From: DATCIH01 sp036507955
GTDB taxonomy: Bacteria > Bacillota > Clostridia > Clostridiales > Clostridiaceae
Reading direction: 5' to 3'
DNA: 30,796 nt
NCBI GenBank assembly: GCA_036507955.1
Contig: DATCIH010000033.1
Location: 1-30,796 of the forward strand
Every line of letters starts with the position of its first letter. Within the stretch, counting starts at the first letter, position 1. The position numbers and the translations under genes are program-made. Below, piece after piece: positions 23,699-30,796 of the stretch. Under the pieces are notes generated by a model. The model saw nothing but the letters and a program-made list of their open reading frames with translations, made no database searches and was not told the origin of the DNA.

Positions 23699-24457
23699 TT
23701 AATCAAAATACCCTTTCAAGATATCGTCCATGCTATAAAGACCAGGTTCTTTTCTATACATATATTCACACGCCTTTAAAGCTCCAGTGGCAAAAACATC
23801 TCTTGAGGTGGCGCTATGCTTGAATTCTATGATTTCACCTTGACCTGCAAAAATCACCTCGTGATCGCCAACTATGCTTCCCCCACGAATGGCATGTATT
23901 CCTATTTCCGAATGCTCCCTCTTTTTTATACCATCTCTTCCTTTTACATAGGTTATATTTCCATTAAGTTCATTTTTTATAGTATCTGCAAGAAGTAAGG
24001 CTGTACCACTAGGTGCATCCATTTTTTGGTTATGATGCTTTTCAATTATTTCAATATCATAATTATCATATAAAAGAGGACTTACCATCTTTAATATTCT
24101 GTTTAAAAGGTTGATACCAAGGGACATATTAGCAGAGCGAAATATTGGAGCTACTTTACTACTGGAATCAATTGCTAATATTTGCTCCTCACTATAACCT
24201 GTAGTGCATAAAATCAAAGGAATTTTTTTCTCCATTGCATACTTTAAAAGCTCACTTAAAGAATCTGGTCTAGAAAAATCCAGAATTACATCAATTGCCT
24301 CAACGCATTGACCAATATTTTCATATATAGGGAAATCTGAGGTATCTTTTATTTTGTCGACTCCAGCTGCTATATTAAGGCTAAAATAATTTTCTGAAAG
24401 TAGCTTAACAGATTTTCCCATTTTTCCACTGCAGCCACTTAATAATACATTAATCAA
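23699..24457 (-). CDS. dapB: 4-hydroxy-tetrahydrodipicolinate reductase
   Basis: Reduces the product of DapA with NAD(P)H in diaminopimelate/lysine synthesis. The 252-residue product has the N-terminal nucleotide-binding GCSGKMGKSV (8-17), the ILDFSRP and LCTTGYSEEQ segments, and the catalytic EKHHNQKMDAPSGTA (H141/H142, K145). Length fits the shorter DapB form common in Firmicutes. It starts 16 bases after dapA ends and is surely in the same operon. It converges with the aminotransferase gene across the REP-like elements. Confidence 0.97.
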   Translation of the reverse strand: MINVLLSGCSGKMGKSVKLLSENYFSLNIAAGVDKIKDTSDFPIYENIGQCVEAIDVILDFSRPDSLSELLKYAMEKKIPLILCTTGYSEEQILAIDSSSKVAPIFRSANMSLGINLLNRILKMVSPLLYDNYDIEIIEKHHNQKMDAPSGTALLLADTIKNELNGNITYVKGRDGIKKREHSEIGIHAIRGGSIVGDHEVIFAGQGEIIEFKHSATSRDVFATGALKACEYMYRKEPGLYSMDDILKGYFD

Positions 24458-24473
24458 ATTTTACTCCCTACGC

Positions 24474-25349
24474 TTATATAAGACCATAAGCCTTTAATTC
24501 GTCTTCTAAAATTTTTGTTTTATCTCCCATCTCATATAGAGGGAGTCTCAAGCCACCAACTTTCATACCCATTAAATTCATTGCTGTTTTAACTGGTATT
24601 GGATTTGGTTCAATAAATAAAGCGTTAGTAAGAGCCAAGGTAGATAGCTGTATCTTTAAAGCTTTAACAATATCACCTGAAAGATAAGCGCTGCATAGCT
24701 CGTGAACCTCCTTAGGAAGAATATTTGCAAGCACGGATATAACACCGCTTCCACCTAAGGACATTATAGGTAAGGTTTGATCGTCATTTCCAGAATATAT
24801 GAGAAGTTTATCTTCGCATAGAAGCTTTATTTTTGCTATCTGACTTATATCACCACTAGCTTCCTTTACAGCAGCAATATTTTTAATCTCAGTAAGTTCC
24901 TTTAAGGTTTCAGGTAAAATGTTTAACCCTGTCCTAGAGGGAACATTATATATAATTATTGGTAAGCTAACTTTTTCAGCTATAGCTTTAAAATGATGGT
25001 ATATACCTCGTTGTGAGGTTTTATTATAGTATGGAGTTATTATGAGAAGACCATCTACACCAATACTTTCTGCCCAAAGGCTTAATTCTATAGTACGCAT
25101 TGTATCATTAGAACCTGTTCCTGCAATTACAGGGATCCTCTTGTTTACCTGATCTACAGTAAATTTAATAGTAGACTTTTTTTCGACCTCTGACATGGTT
25201 GAAGCTTCCCCAGTTGTACCACATATTATAATAGCGTCTGTACCAGAGGCAATATGCCATTCGAGTAGCTCACCAAGTCTTTTAAAATCTACTAACCTAT
25301 CATTGAAAGGAGTAATAATTGCTACTCCAGAACCTTTAAAAAGACTCAT
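24474..25349 (-). CDS. dapA: 4-hydroxy-tetrahydrodipicolinate synthase
   Basis: Condenses pyruvate with aspartate semialdehyde, the first committed step to diaminopimelate and lysine. The ATG at 25349 is chosen because GAGGG lies 6 bases upstream; a TTG one codon earlier (25352) is only 3 bases from it. The 291-residue TIM-barrel product has GTTGE (44-48), the YNVPSRTG motif (Y134, R138) and the Schiff-base lysine K162 in AAVKEASGD. First gene of dapA-dapB; a TATAAT-containing inverted repeat lies just upstream. No lysine riboswitch was recognised. Confidence 0.97.
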   Translation of the reverse strand: MSLFKGSGVAIITPFNDRLVDFKRLGELLEWHIASGTDAIIICGTTGEASTMSEVEKKSTIKFTVDQVNKRIPVIAGTGSNDTMRTIELSLWAESIGVDGLLIITPYYNKTSQRGIYHHFKAIAEKVSLPIIIYNVPSRTGLNILPETLKELTEIKNIAAVKEASGDISQIAKIKLLCEDKLLIYSGNDDQTLPIMSLGGSGVISVLANILPKEVHELCSAYLSGDIVKALKIQLSTLALTNALFIEPNPIPVKTAMNLMGMKVGGLRLPLYEMGDKTKILEDELKAYGLI

Positions 25350-25367
25350 CAATATCCCTCACTTTTA

Positions 25368-25390
25368 ATATAATGTTTACTACATTATAT
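25368..25390. promoter_or_regulatory. Perfect 9-bp inverted repeat over the dapA -10 (putative operator)
   Basis: ATATAATGT (25368-25376) and ACATTATAT (25382-25390) are exact reverse complements with a 5-base spacer. On the minus strand the outer arm supplies TATAAT (25389-25384), a likely dapA -10 about 35 bases from the start codon, so a bound dimer would block dapAB transcription. The matching -35 is weak. Nature of the regulator unknown. Confidence 0.55.
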
Positions 25391-25478
25391 AGCCATATTG
25401 AAAAAAATCCTATGTATTTCTAAAATAATTCTTGTCACTTTAATATACTAAAGTAAAAAGATATAAACCCAAAAATCT

Positions 25479-25493
25479 AATTATCTGAAAATT
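25479..25493. promoter_or_regulatory. Putative CodY box
   Basis: AATTATCTGAAAATT matches the published CodY consensus AATTTTCWGAAAATT at 14 of 15 positions. It lies 50 bases upstream of the opp -35 and about 90 bases upstream of the putative dapA -10, so it could serve either operon. CodY represses peptide transport and amino-acid synthesis genes when branched-chain amino acids and GTP are plentiful. Confidence 0.6.
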
Positions 25494-25542
25494 CATAAGA
25501 GTTAGTCTATTAAAATGGTGTCATTTCCCTTGAGTTGCTTGA

Positions 25543-25571
25543 TTGACAAGCTTATTTTATTATGTTAATAT
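25543..25571 (+). promoter_or_regulatory. Sigma-A promoter of the opp operon
   Basis: TTGACA (25543-25548), a 17-base spacer and TAATAT (25566-25571). The -35 sits within a small inverted repeat GCTTG-ATTGA-CAAGC (25537-25551). The leader to oppB is about 100 bases. Confidence 0.8.
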
Positions 25572-25681
25572 GATAAAAAATAGTTCTGCTCATTCAAATT
25601 AATGGCAAAATGTCTTTTGTTCAGAATTTGTTTTTTTTTGAAAATGATTACACTATTTTAATGTCTATTTGGAGGATAAGT

Positions 25682-26602
25682 ATGCTAAAGTATATCTTAA
25701 AAAGAATTCTTGCAAGTGTTATAACCTTATGGGTTGTGGTGACTATAACCTTTTTTATGATGCATGCTATACCTGGAAGTCCGTTCACAGGTGAGAAAAA
25801 ATTACCACCTGCAGTATTACAAAACCTTGAGAGAAAATGGGGATTGGACAAGCCTCTTTCAACTCAATATTTGACATATTTGAACAATTTAGTTCATGGA
25901 AACTTAGGTCCTTCTCTACATTTCCCAGGAAGAACAGTAAATGGTATAATAAGTGTATCTTTTCCAGTATCTGCAAAAGTTGGGCTTTTGGCAGTGGCTT
26001 TTTCGTTGATAGTGGGAATATATATGGGTATTGTTTCAGCCTTGCACCAAGGGAAATGGCAGGATAACCTTTGTTTAATTATAGCGACCCTCGGAGTCTG
26101 CGTCCCAAGCTTTGTACTCGCAGCATTTTTATCCTATGGCTTTGCAGTAAAGCTTCATTTACTGCCGGCGGTGGGATTATATACTCCCCAAAGTTATATA
26201 ATGCCTGTTATTGCTTTATCAGGTTTTCCATTAGCTTTTATAGCAAGGCTCACTAGGTCCTCCCTTTTGGATGTTGTAAGACAAGATTACATGAGGACTG
26301 CAAAAGCTAAAGGGCTATCAAGAAATACTATAATATATAAGCATGGTTTAAGGAATGCTCTTATACCTGTAGTAACTTATACTGGACCTTTAATTGCTGC
26401 AGTTTTAACTGGAAGCTTTGTAATAGAGAGAATGTTTGGTATTCCTGGTTTAGGTAGAGAGTTCATCACTAGTATTCAGAATAGAGATGTAACCTTGACT
26501 TTAGGCGTTACAATATTTTTCGGTGTATTTATTGTTTTGTGTAATTTGGCAGTAGATATTATATATGTACTTATAGATCCAAGAATTCAATTGGAGAATT
26601 AG
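25682..26602 (+). CDS. oppB: Oligopeptide ABC transporter permease OppB
   Basis: Inner permease subunit of a peptide importer. The start at ATG 25682 follows GGAGGA by 6 bases and gives 306 residues, the usual OppB length; an upstream extension to 25610 lacks a ribosome binding site and is rejected. The N-terminus MLKYILKRILASVITLWVVV is a classic first membrane segment, followed by IPGSPFTGEKKLP. The cytoplasmic EAA-type loop reads DYMRTAKAKGLSRNTIIYKHGLRNAL, written here as DYMRTAKAKGLS and KHGLRNAL. About six membrane segments. First gene of oppBCDFA, 12 bases before oppC. Confidence 0.95.
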   Translation: MLKYILKRILASVITLWVVVTITFFMMHAIPGSPFTGEKKLPPAVLQNLERKWGLDKPLSTQYLTYLNNLVHGNLGPSLHFPGRTVNGIISVSFPVSAKVGLLAVAFSLIVGIYMGIVSALHQGKWQDNLCLIIATLGVCVPSFVLAAFLSYGFAVKLHLLPAVGLYTPQSYIMPVIALSGFPLAFIARLTRSSLLDVVRQDYMRTAKAKGLSRNTIIYKHGLRNALIPVVTYTGPLIAAVLTGSFVIERMFGIPGLGREFITSIQNRDVTLTLGVTIFFGVFIVLCNLAVDIIYVLIDPRIQLEN

Positions 26603-26614
26603 GGAGGAATTATT

Positions 26615-27529
26615 ATGGAAATTGATAAAAGCTTATTCGAGCCCATCTCTGCTGAAGACAAGGATTTAAATGTTATTGTAAGACCTAGTGTTACTTACTT
26701 GCAAGATGCATGGGATAGATTAAAGAAAAACAAATTAGCAATGGGTGGGTTAATAGTAGTATTGATCATTGTGCTTATGGCTGTATTTGGGCCTATGATT
26801 TCCCATTATAACTATTATAAAAACGATTTGGCAAATAGTGGTCAGTGGCCAACTGCAAAGCATTGGTTTGGTACAGATCAGTTTGGTCGTGATATATTTA
26901 CTAGAAACCTTTATGGTGCGAGGATTTCTTTAACCATTGGGTTTGTGGTTAGTTTAATAAATTTATTTATTGGAATTTTATACGGCGGGATATCTGGTTA
27001 TATTGGTGGAACAGTAGATAATATTATGATGAGAATTGTTGAAATAATTTATGCAGTTCCATTTACAATTTATGTTATATTAATTATGATAATATTAGGA
27101 CCTGGTCTTAAAAGTATAATTATAGCCTTAACTATAGGGTATTGGGTGGATATGGCTCGTATAGTCAGAGGTGAGGTATTGCAGCTTAAACAAAGAGAAT
27201 TTGTCTTAGCAGCGAAGACCTTGGGGGCTAGAGGAAGAAGGATACTTTTAAAGCATCTACTTCCAAATAGCATAGGACCTATTCTTGTTACTATGACCTT
27301 GACTGTACCTTCTGCTATATTTACAGAAGCCTTCTTAAGCTTTATAGGTCTAGGAATAAAGCTTCCACAGGCATCTTGGGGTACATTATGCTCTGATGCG
27401 TTAAATGGCTTGACTTATTATCCCTATCAGTTGGTATTCCCAGCATTATCTATAAGTATAACTATGCTAGCCTTTAATTTTTTAGGGGATGGCATAAGGG
27501 ATGCATTTGACCCTAAGATGAGAAAGTAA
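26615..27529 (+). CDS. oppC: Oligopeptide ABC transporter permease OppC
   Basis: Second permease subunit, 304 residues. It has the OppC_N segment (about 25-75, DAWDRLKKNKLAMGG and the first membrane helix), then the extracellular HWFGTDQFGRDIFTR motif typical of OppC/DppC, and the permease core with the EAA loop FVLAAKTLGARGRRI and LKHLLPNSIGP. It ends GDGIRDAFDPKMRK, standard for the family. AGGGAGGAA precedes the ATG. It pairs with OppB to form the membrane channel driven by OppD and OppF. Confidence 0.96.
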   Translation: MEIDKSLFEPISAEDKDLNVIVRPSVTYLQDAWDRLKKNKLAMGGLIVVLIIVLMAVFGPMISHYNYYKNDLANSGQWPTAKHWFGTDQFGRDIFTRNLYGARISLTIGFVVSLINLFIGILYGGISGYIGGTVDNIMMRIVEIIYAVPFTIYVILIMIILGPGLKSIIIALTIGYWVDMARIVRGEVLQLKQREFVLAAKTLGARGRRILLKHLLPNSIGPILVTMTLTVPSAIFTEAFLSFIGLGIKLPQASWGTLCSDALNGLTYYPYQLVFPALSISITMLAFNFLGDGIRDAFDPKMRK

Positions 27530-27540
27530 GGAGGAACATC

Positions 27541-28536
27541 ATGGAAAGATTACTAGAAGTAAATAATTTAAGCACCTCTTTCTTCACTCATGTAGGAGAG
27601 GTAAAAGCAGTAGACGGTGTTTCCTTTTATTTAAATAAAGGGGAAGCTCTAGGCATAGTAGGAGAATCAGGAAGCGGTAAATCTGTTACAATGATGTCTC
27701 TTATGGGACTACTAGATGAGAATGGTAAGGTAGTATCTGGAGAAATAATATTTGATGGCAAGGATTTATTAAAGCTAAGCGAAAAAGAAATGCAAAAAGT
27801 TAGAGGAAATGAAATAGGAATGATATTTCAAGATCCTATGACTTCTTTAAATCCTGTATTCACTATTGGTAACCAAATTATGGAACCACTAATGCTACAT
27901 AGGTCAATGAAAAAAGCTGAAGCAAAGGCTGAAGCAATTAGAATATTATCTTTAGTAGGTATACCAGATCCTGAAAAGCGAATGAAGCAATATCCTCATG
28001 AATTTTCAGGAGGAATGAGGCAGCGGGCTATGATTGCTATGGCACTTTGCTGTGAACCAAGATTGCTTATCGCGGATGAGCCTACAACAGCTCTGGATGT
28101 TACAATTCAAGCTCAAATTCTTGAGCTTATGAAGGAATTAAAAAGTAAAATTAATACATCGATTATTTTAATTACTCATGATTTAGGTGTTGTTGCTGAT
28201 GTATGTAATAGAATAAATGTAATGTATGGGGGTATAATAATAGAAACAGGTACTAATGAGGATTTGTTTTATAATCCAAAGCACCCTTATACTTGGGGAC
28301 TTCTAAATAGTATACCAAAGCATACTACAGATAAGAGGGAGAAACTAAGACCAATTGAAGGGCAACCACCTGATTTATTGATGCCTCCCATCGGATGTCC
28401 CTTTGCCCAAAGGTGTGATTATGCAATGAAAATATGCAAACAACAAAGACCTCCTTATTTTGAGTTTGGCGAGCATAAAGCAGCTTGTTGGCTTAATCAC
28501 GAAAATGCACCTAAGGTTAAAAGGGAGGAAATATGA
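27541..28536 (+). CDS. oppD: Oligopeptide ABC transporter ATPase OppD
   Basis: ATPase subunit of the importer, 331 residues. Walker A GESGSGKS (41-48), Q-loop FQDPMTSLNP, signature FSGGMRQR, Walker B LLIADEPTTALD and switch ITHDLGVVADV are all intact. The C-terminal oligopeptide-transporter extension ends with four cysteines (GCPFAQRC, MKICKQQ, AACWL), a motif that binds a [4Fe-4S] cluster in at least one characterised OppD. AAGGAGG precedes the ATG. The stop overlaps the oppF start. Confidence 0.96.
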   Translation: MERLLEVNNLSTSFFTHVGEVKAVDGVSFYLNKGEALGIVGESGSGKSVTMMSLMGLLDENGKVVSGEIIFDGKDLLKLSEKEMQKVRGNEIGMIFQDPMTSLNPVFTIGNQIMEPLMLHRSMKKAEAKAEAIRILSLVGIPDPEKRMKQYPHEFSGGMRQRAMIAMALCCEPRLLIADEPTTALDVTIQAQILELMKELKSKINTSIILITHDLGVVADVCNRINVMYGGIIIETGTNEDLFYNPKHPYTWGLLNSIPKHTTDKREKLRPIEGQPPDLLMPPIGCPFAQRCDYAMKICKQQRPPYFEFGEHKAACWLNHENAPKVKREEI

Positions 28537-29513
28537 TGGAAGAGAATAAGCCTTTATTGGAGATAAAAAATCTTACAAAGTTCTTTCCTGTGAAAAGTGG
28601 CGCTTTATTTAATTCAAGAAGTTTAGTTAAGGCGGTTGATGATGTTTCCTTCTCAATATCTAAAGGCGAAACCTTGGGTTTAGTAGGAGAATCTGGATGT
28701 GGTAAAACTACCATTGGCAGAACAATAATTAGACTATATGAGCCTACTTCTGGAAATATAATTTATGATGGAAAAAATGTTACTAGAATTCCACAAAACA
28801 AATTTTTATCCTATAGAAGAAAGATGCAGATGATTTTCCAAGATCCCTATGCTTCCTTGAATGCAAGGATGACCGTAGGTGATATTATTGGGGAATCCAT
28901 AGATATACACAAGTTATCAAAGGGAAAAGAAAGACTAGAAAGAATTCAGTATCTATTAGCAACTGTTGGGTTAAATAGTGAACATGCTAATAGGTTTCCT
29001 CACGAATTTTCTGGGGGACAAAGGCAAAGAATTGGAATCGCAAGATCACTTGCTGTTCAACCTGAATTTATAATTTGTGATGAGCCAATATCTGCTTTAG
29101 ATGTTTCTATTCAAGCTCAGGTTATTAATATGTTAGAGGAACTTCAAAGCAGATTGGGACTTACTTACTTATTTATAGCGCATGACCTTTCTATGGTTAA
29201 GCATATAAGTAATAGGGTAGGGGTTATGTATTTAGGTAAATTAGTTGAGCTAGCAGAAAGCAATGAGTTATATGCAAAGCCACAACATCCATATACGCAG
29301 GCTTTATTATCAGCAATACCAATAGCTGATCCTAAGGCTTCAGCTGCGAAAAGTAGAATTGTTTTAGAGGGCGAAATCCCTTCACCAATAGATCCACCAC
29401 CGGGGTGCAGATTCAAAGGAAGATGCAGATATGCAATGCCAAAATGCTCGGAAATAGATCCAGAACTTAAGGATTTAGGTGGCAAGCATTTTGTTGCCTG
29501 TCATTTATATTAA
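28533..29513 (+). CDS. oppF: Oligopeptide ABC transporter ATPase OppF
   Basis: Partner ATPase of OppD, 326 residues. Walker A GESGCGKT (52-59), Q-loop FQDPYASLN, signature FSGGQRQR, Walker B FIICDEPISALD and switch IAHDLSMVKHI are intact. The C-terminal extension again has four cysteines (GCRFKGRC, MPKCSE, VACHLY). The ATG at 28533 overlaps the oppD stop by 4 bases, and a second ATG follows at once (28536); AAAAGGGAGG upstream suits either. Confidence 0.96.
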   Translation: MMEENKPLLEIKNLTKFFPVKSGALFNSRSLVKAVDDVSFSISKGETLGLVGESGCGKTTIGRTIIRLYEPTSGNIIYDGKNVTRIPQNKFLSYRRKMQMIFQDPYASLNARMTVGDIIGESIDIHKLSKGKERLERIQYLLATVGLNSEHANRFPHEFSGGQRQRIGIARSLAVQPEFIICDEPISALDVSIQAQVINMLEELQSRLGLTYLFIAHDLSMVKHISNRVGVMYLGKLVELAESNELYAKPQHPYTQALLSAIPIADPKASAAKSRIVLEGEIPSPIDPPPGCRFKGRCRYAMPKCSEIDPELKDLGGKHFVACHLY

Positions 29514-29530
29514 TAATTTATAGCCTACAT

Positions 29531-29547
29531 CCGATAAATATTATCGG
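29531..29547 (+). promoter_or_regulatory. Hairpin between oppF and oppA
   Basis: CCGATAA (29531-29537), loop ATA and TTATCGG (29541-29547) form a perfect 7-bp stem, 18 bases after the oppF stop and 26 bases before the oppA start. No T run follows, so it looks more like an RNA processing or stabilising hairpin that could raise oppA levels than a terminator. Confidence 0.5.
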
Positions 29548-29573
29548 TTGAATATAACAAGGGGGTATGTTTA

Positions 29574-30796
29574 ATGTTAAAGAATAAAATGTCAAAGCTA
29601 GTTGCAATTGCTTCAACAGTAACTCTAATGGCAACATTAGTTACTGGTTGCGCAGCTAAGCCAAAAACTACAACGACGGATACATCTAATTTAGCTGCTA
29701 AGCAAGTAGTTAGATACAATCTAGCAGCTGATCCTAAGACGGTTGATCCTGGCTTAAACGATGCAGTAGATGGGGCTACAGTAATATGCAACGCTTTCGA
29801 GGGATTAATGAGACTTGATGCTAAGGATAAGCCAATTCCTGGTGTAGCTGAAAGCTATAAGGTATCTGCAGATCAGATGACTTATACTTTCAAATTAAAG
29901 AAAGATGCAGTATGGTCGGATGGAGTAGCTGTAAAAGCTTCAGATTTCGTATATGCTTGGACAAGAGTATTAGACCCAGCCACTGCTTCAACTTATGCTT
30001 ATCAGATGTATTATATAAAGAATGGTCAAGGATATAATGAAAGCGCACTTCCAGCTGCCCAAAAAACACCTGGTGTAAAACCAGCAACTGCCGCTGAACT
30101 TGGTGTTGTAGCTACAGATGATAGCACTTTAGTTGTTACATTAGAAAATCCAACTTCTTACTTTATATCCTTAATGGCGTTCCCAACTTATGCGCCAGTA
30201 AGAAAGGATATAATTGATGCTCATCCAAAGGATTGGGCATTAAACCCAGCAACTTATGTAGTTAATGGACCTTTTATGATGAAATCTTGGGTAGCAAAGG
30301 ATACCTTAACTTTTGTTAAGAATCCTAAATATTGGAATGCAAAAGCAATAAAGCTTAATGAGATCGATTATCGACTTCTTGATGATGAAACTGCATATAC
30401 AAATGCATTTAAAGCTGGAGAAATTGATTTTATAGAATCTCCACCACAAGAAGAAACACAGCAGATGCTTGCAGATGGAACTGCAAAATTGTATCCATAT
30501 CTTGGAACTTATTATATAGAATTAAATGTTGTTCCAGAGCAAGCTAAATTATCAGCTGATGCTCAAAAGGTATTAAAGGATCCAAATATAAGAAAAGCAT
30601 TGAGTATGGCTATAGACAGAACAGCATTGATTAAAAATGTTACAAAAGCAAACCAACTTCCAGCTCTAGCTTTTGTTCCATCAGGTATTCCTGATCCTTC
30701 AACAGGTAAAGATTTTAGAGCTGAAAAGAATTATATATCTAAGACTGCTGATGTAGCAGGAGCTCAGAAGCTTTTAGCTGATGCTGGATATCCAGG
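29574..30796 (+). CDS. oppA: Oligopeptide-binding lipoprotein OppA (5' part, runs off right edge)
   Basis: Extracellular substrate-binding lipoprotein of the importer. The frame is open from ATG 29574 to the window end (407 codons and 2 bases), so the C-terminal part is missing. GGGGG (29561-29565) lies 8 bases upstream; an ATG at 29567 is in another frame. The signal peptide ends in the lipobox LVTGC with C26 as lipid attachment, followed by a Thr-rich linker. The SBP_bac_5 domain begins near residue 45 (ADPKTVDPGLND) and includes FEGLMRLD, YTFKLKKDAVWSDG, DFVYAWTRVLDP and RKALSMAIDR, all typical of OppA. Last visible gene of the opp operon. Confidence 0.96.
   Translation, partial: MLKNKMSKLVAIASTVTLMATLVTGCAAKPKTTTTDTSNLAAKQVVRYNLAADPKTVDPGLNDAVDGATVICNAFEGLMRLDAKDKPIPGVAESYKVSADQMTYTFKLKKDAVWSDGVAVKASDFVYAWTRVLDPATASTYAYQMYYIKNGQGYNESALPAAQKTPGVKPATAAELGVVATDDSTLVVTLENPTSYFISLMAFPTYAPVRKDIIDAHPKDWALNPATYVVNGPFMMKSWVAKDTLTFVKNPKYWNAKAIKLNEIDYRLLDDETAYTNAFKAGEIDFIESPPQEETQQMLADGTAKLYPYLGTYYIELNVVPEQAKLSADAQKVLKDPNIRKALSMAIDRTALIKNVTKANQLPALAFVPSGIPDPSTGKDFRAEKNYISKTADVAGAQKLLADAGYP

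Larger units (their letters stand above)
25350..25681. other. Divergent control region between dapA and oppB
   Basis: About 330 bases without a gene. It contains an inverted repeat over the likely dapA -10 (25368-25390), a near-consensus CodY box (25479-25493), the opp promoter (25543-25571) and the opp leader. The reading frame of oppB extends upstream into this region, but the start at 25682 is far better supported. Confidence 0.7.

Noticed and set aside
25610..25681. Upstream extension of oppB
   Set aside because: No ribosome binding site there, whereas GGAGGA sits 6 bases before the ATG at 25682 and the shorter protein has the normal OppB N-terminus.
29165..29791. Minus-strand frames opposite oppF and oppA
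   Set aside because: They lie antisense to clearly conserved transporter genes and have no independent support.

Overview
The window looks like a chromosomal segment of a low-GC, spore-forming, anaerobic Firmicute, most likely Clostridium sensu stricto or a close relative. The signs are AT-rich sequence with AGA/AGG arginine codons in most genes, strong GGAGG-type ribosome binding sites, a T-box leader on valS, a PdaB-like sporulation-type deacetylase, a DUF4364/TSCPD pair, and an oxygen-sensitive type of acyl-CoA dehydratase activase. The species cannot be fixed from the sequence alone. No rRNA, tRNA or CRISPR array was seen.

Layout. (a) 1-2595: the 5' end of an IS1634-like transposase gene on the minus strand, a repeat-rich gap, a small glycine/alanine-rich membrane protein, and an overlapping lipid kinase/PAP2 phosphatase pair whose arginine codons (mostly CGN) differ from the rest of the window; this end looks acquired. 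(b) 2622-6916: L,D-transpeptidase (minus), then M16 peptidase, recX and a membrane-anchored transglutaminase-like protein (plus), then a small TPR protein (minus). (c) 7123-11448: one very long gene for a fused 2-hydroxyacyl-CoA dehydratase activase/dehydratase-like protein. (d) 11449-12380: a gene-free stretch holding three tandem 204-bp units, each with a 103-bp hairpin, then a strong promoter and a valine T-box leader. (e) 12381-16350: valS and folC, overlapping by 4 bases and closed by a terminator. (f) 16384-18498: a TSCPD protein and a short DUF4364 regulator on the minus strand, divergent from a CNNM/CorC-type membrane protein. (g) 18563-21392: a PdaB-like deacetylase, a two-OB-fold SSB-like protein and a CapA-like protein. 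(h) 21448-25349: diaminopimelate/lysine synthesis genes dapH, a patA-like aminotransferase, dapB and dapA. (i) 25543-30796: an oppBCDFA oligopeptide importer, with oppA running off the right edge.

How the parts work together. dapA, dapB, dapH and the aminotransferase cover much of the acetylated branch of diaminopimelate synthesis; dapE/dapF-type genes are not in the window. The dap and opp operons diverge from a control region holding a near-consensus CodY box, a perfect 9-bp inverted repeat over the likely dapA -10, and a TTGACA-N17-TAATAT promoter for opp. This suggests joint nutritional control of peptide uptake and DAP synthesis.

The most unusual feature is a family of small palindromic repeats (core CAGGGACATACCTG ... 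CAGGTGTGTCCCTG and the related AGGACGTACCT ... AGGTGCGTCCCT). They lie downstream of three plus-strand genes, all in the same polarity, with a conserved wobble pair and a compensated base change. They resemble REP/REPIN-type elements or structured 3' UTR elements.
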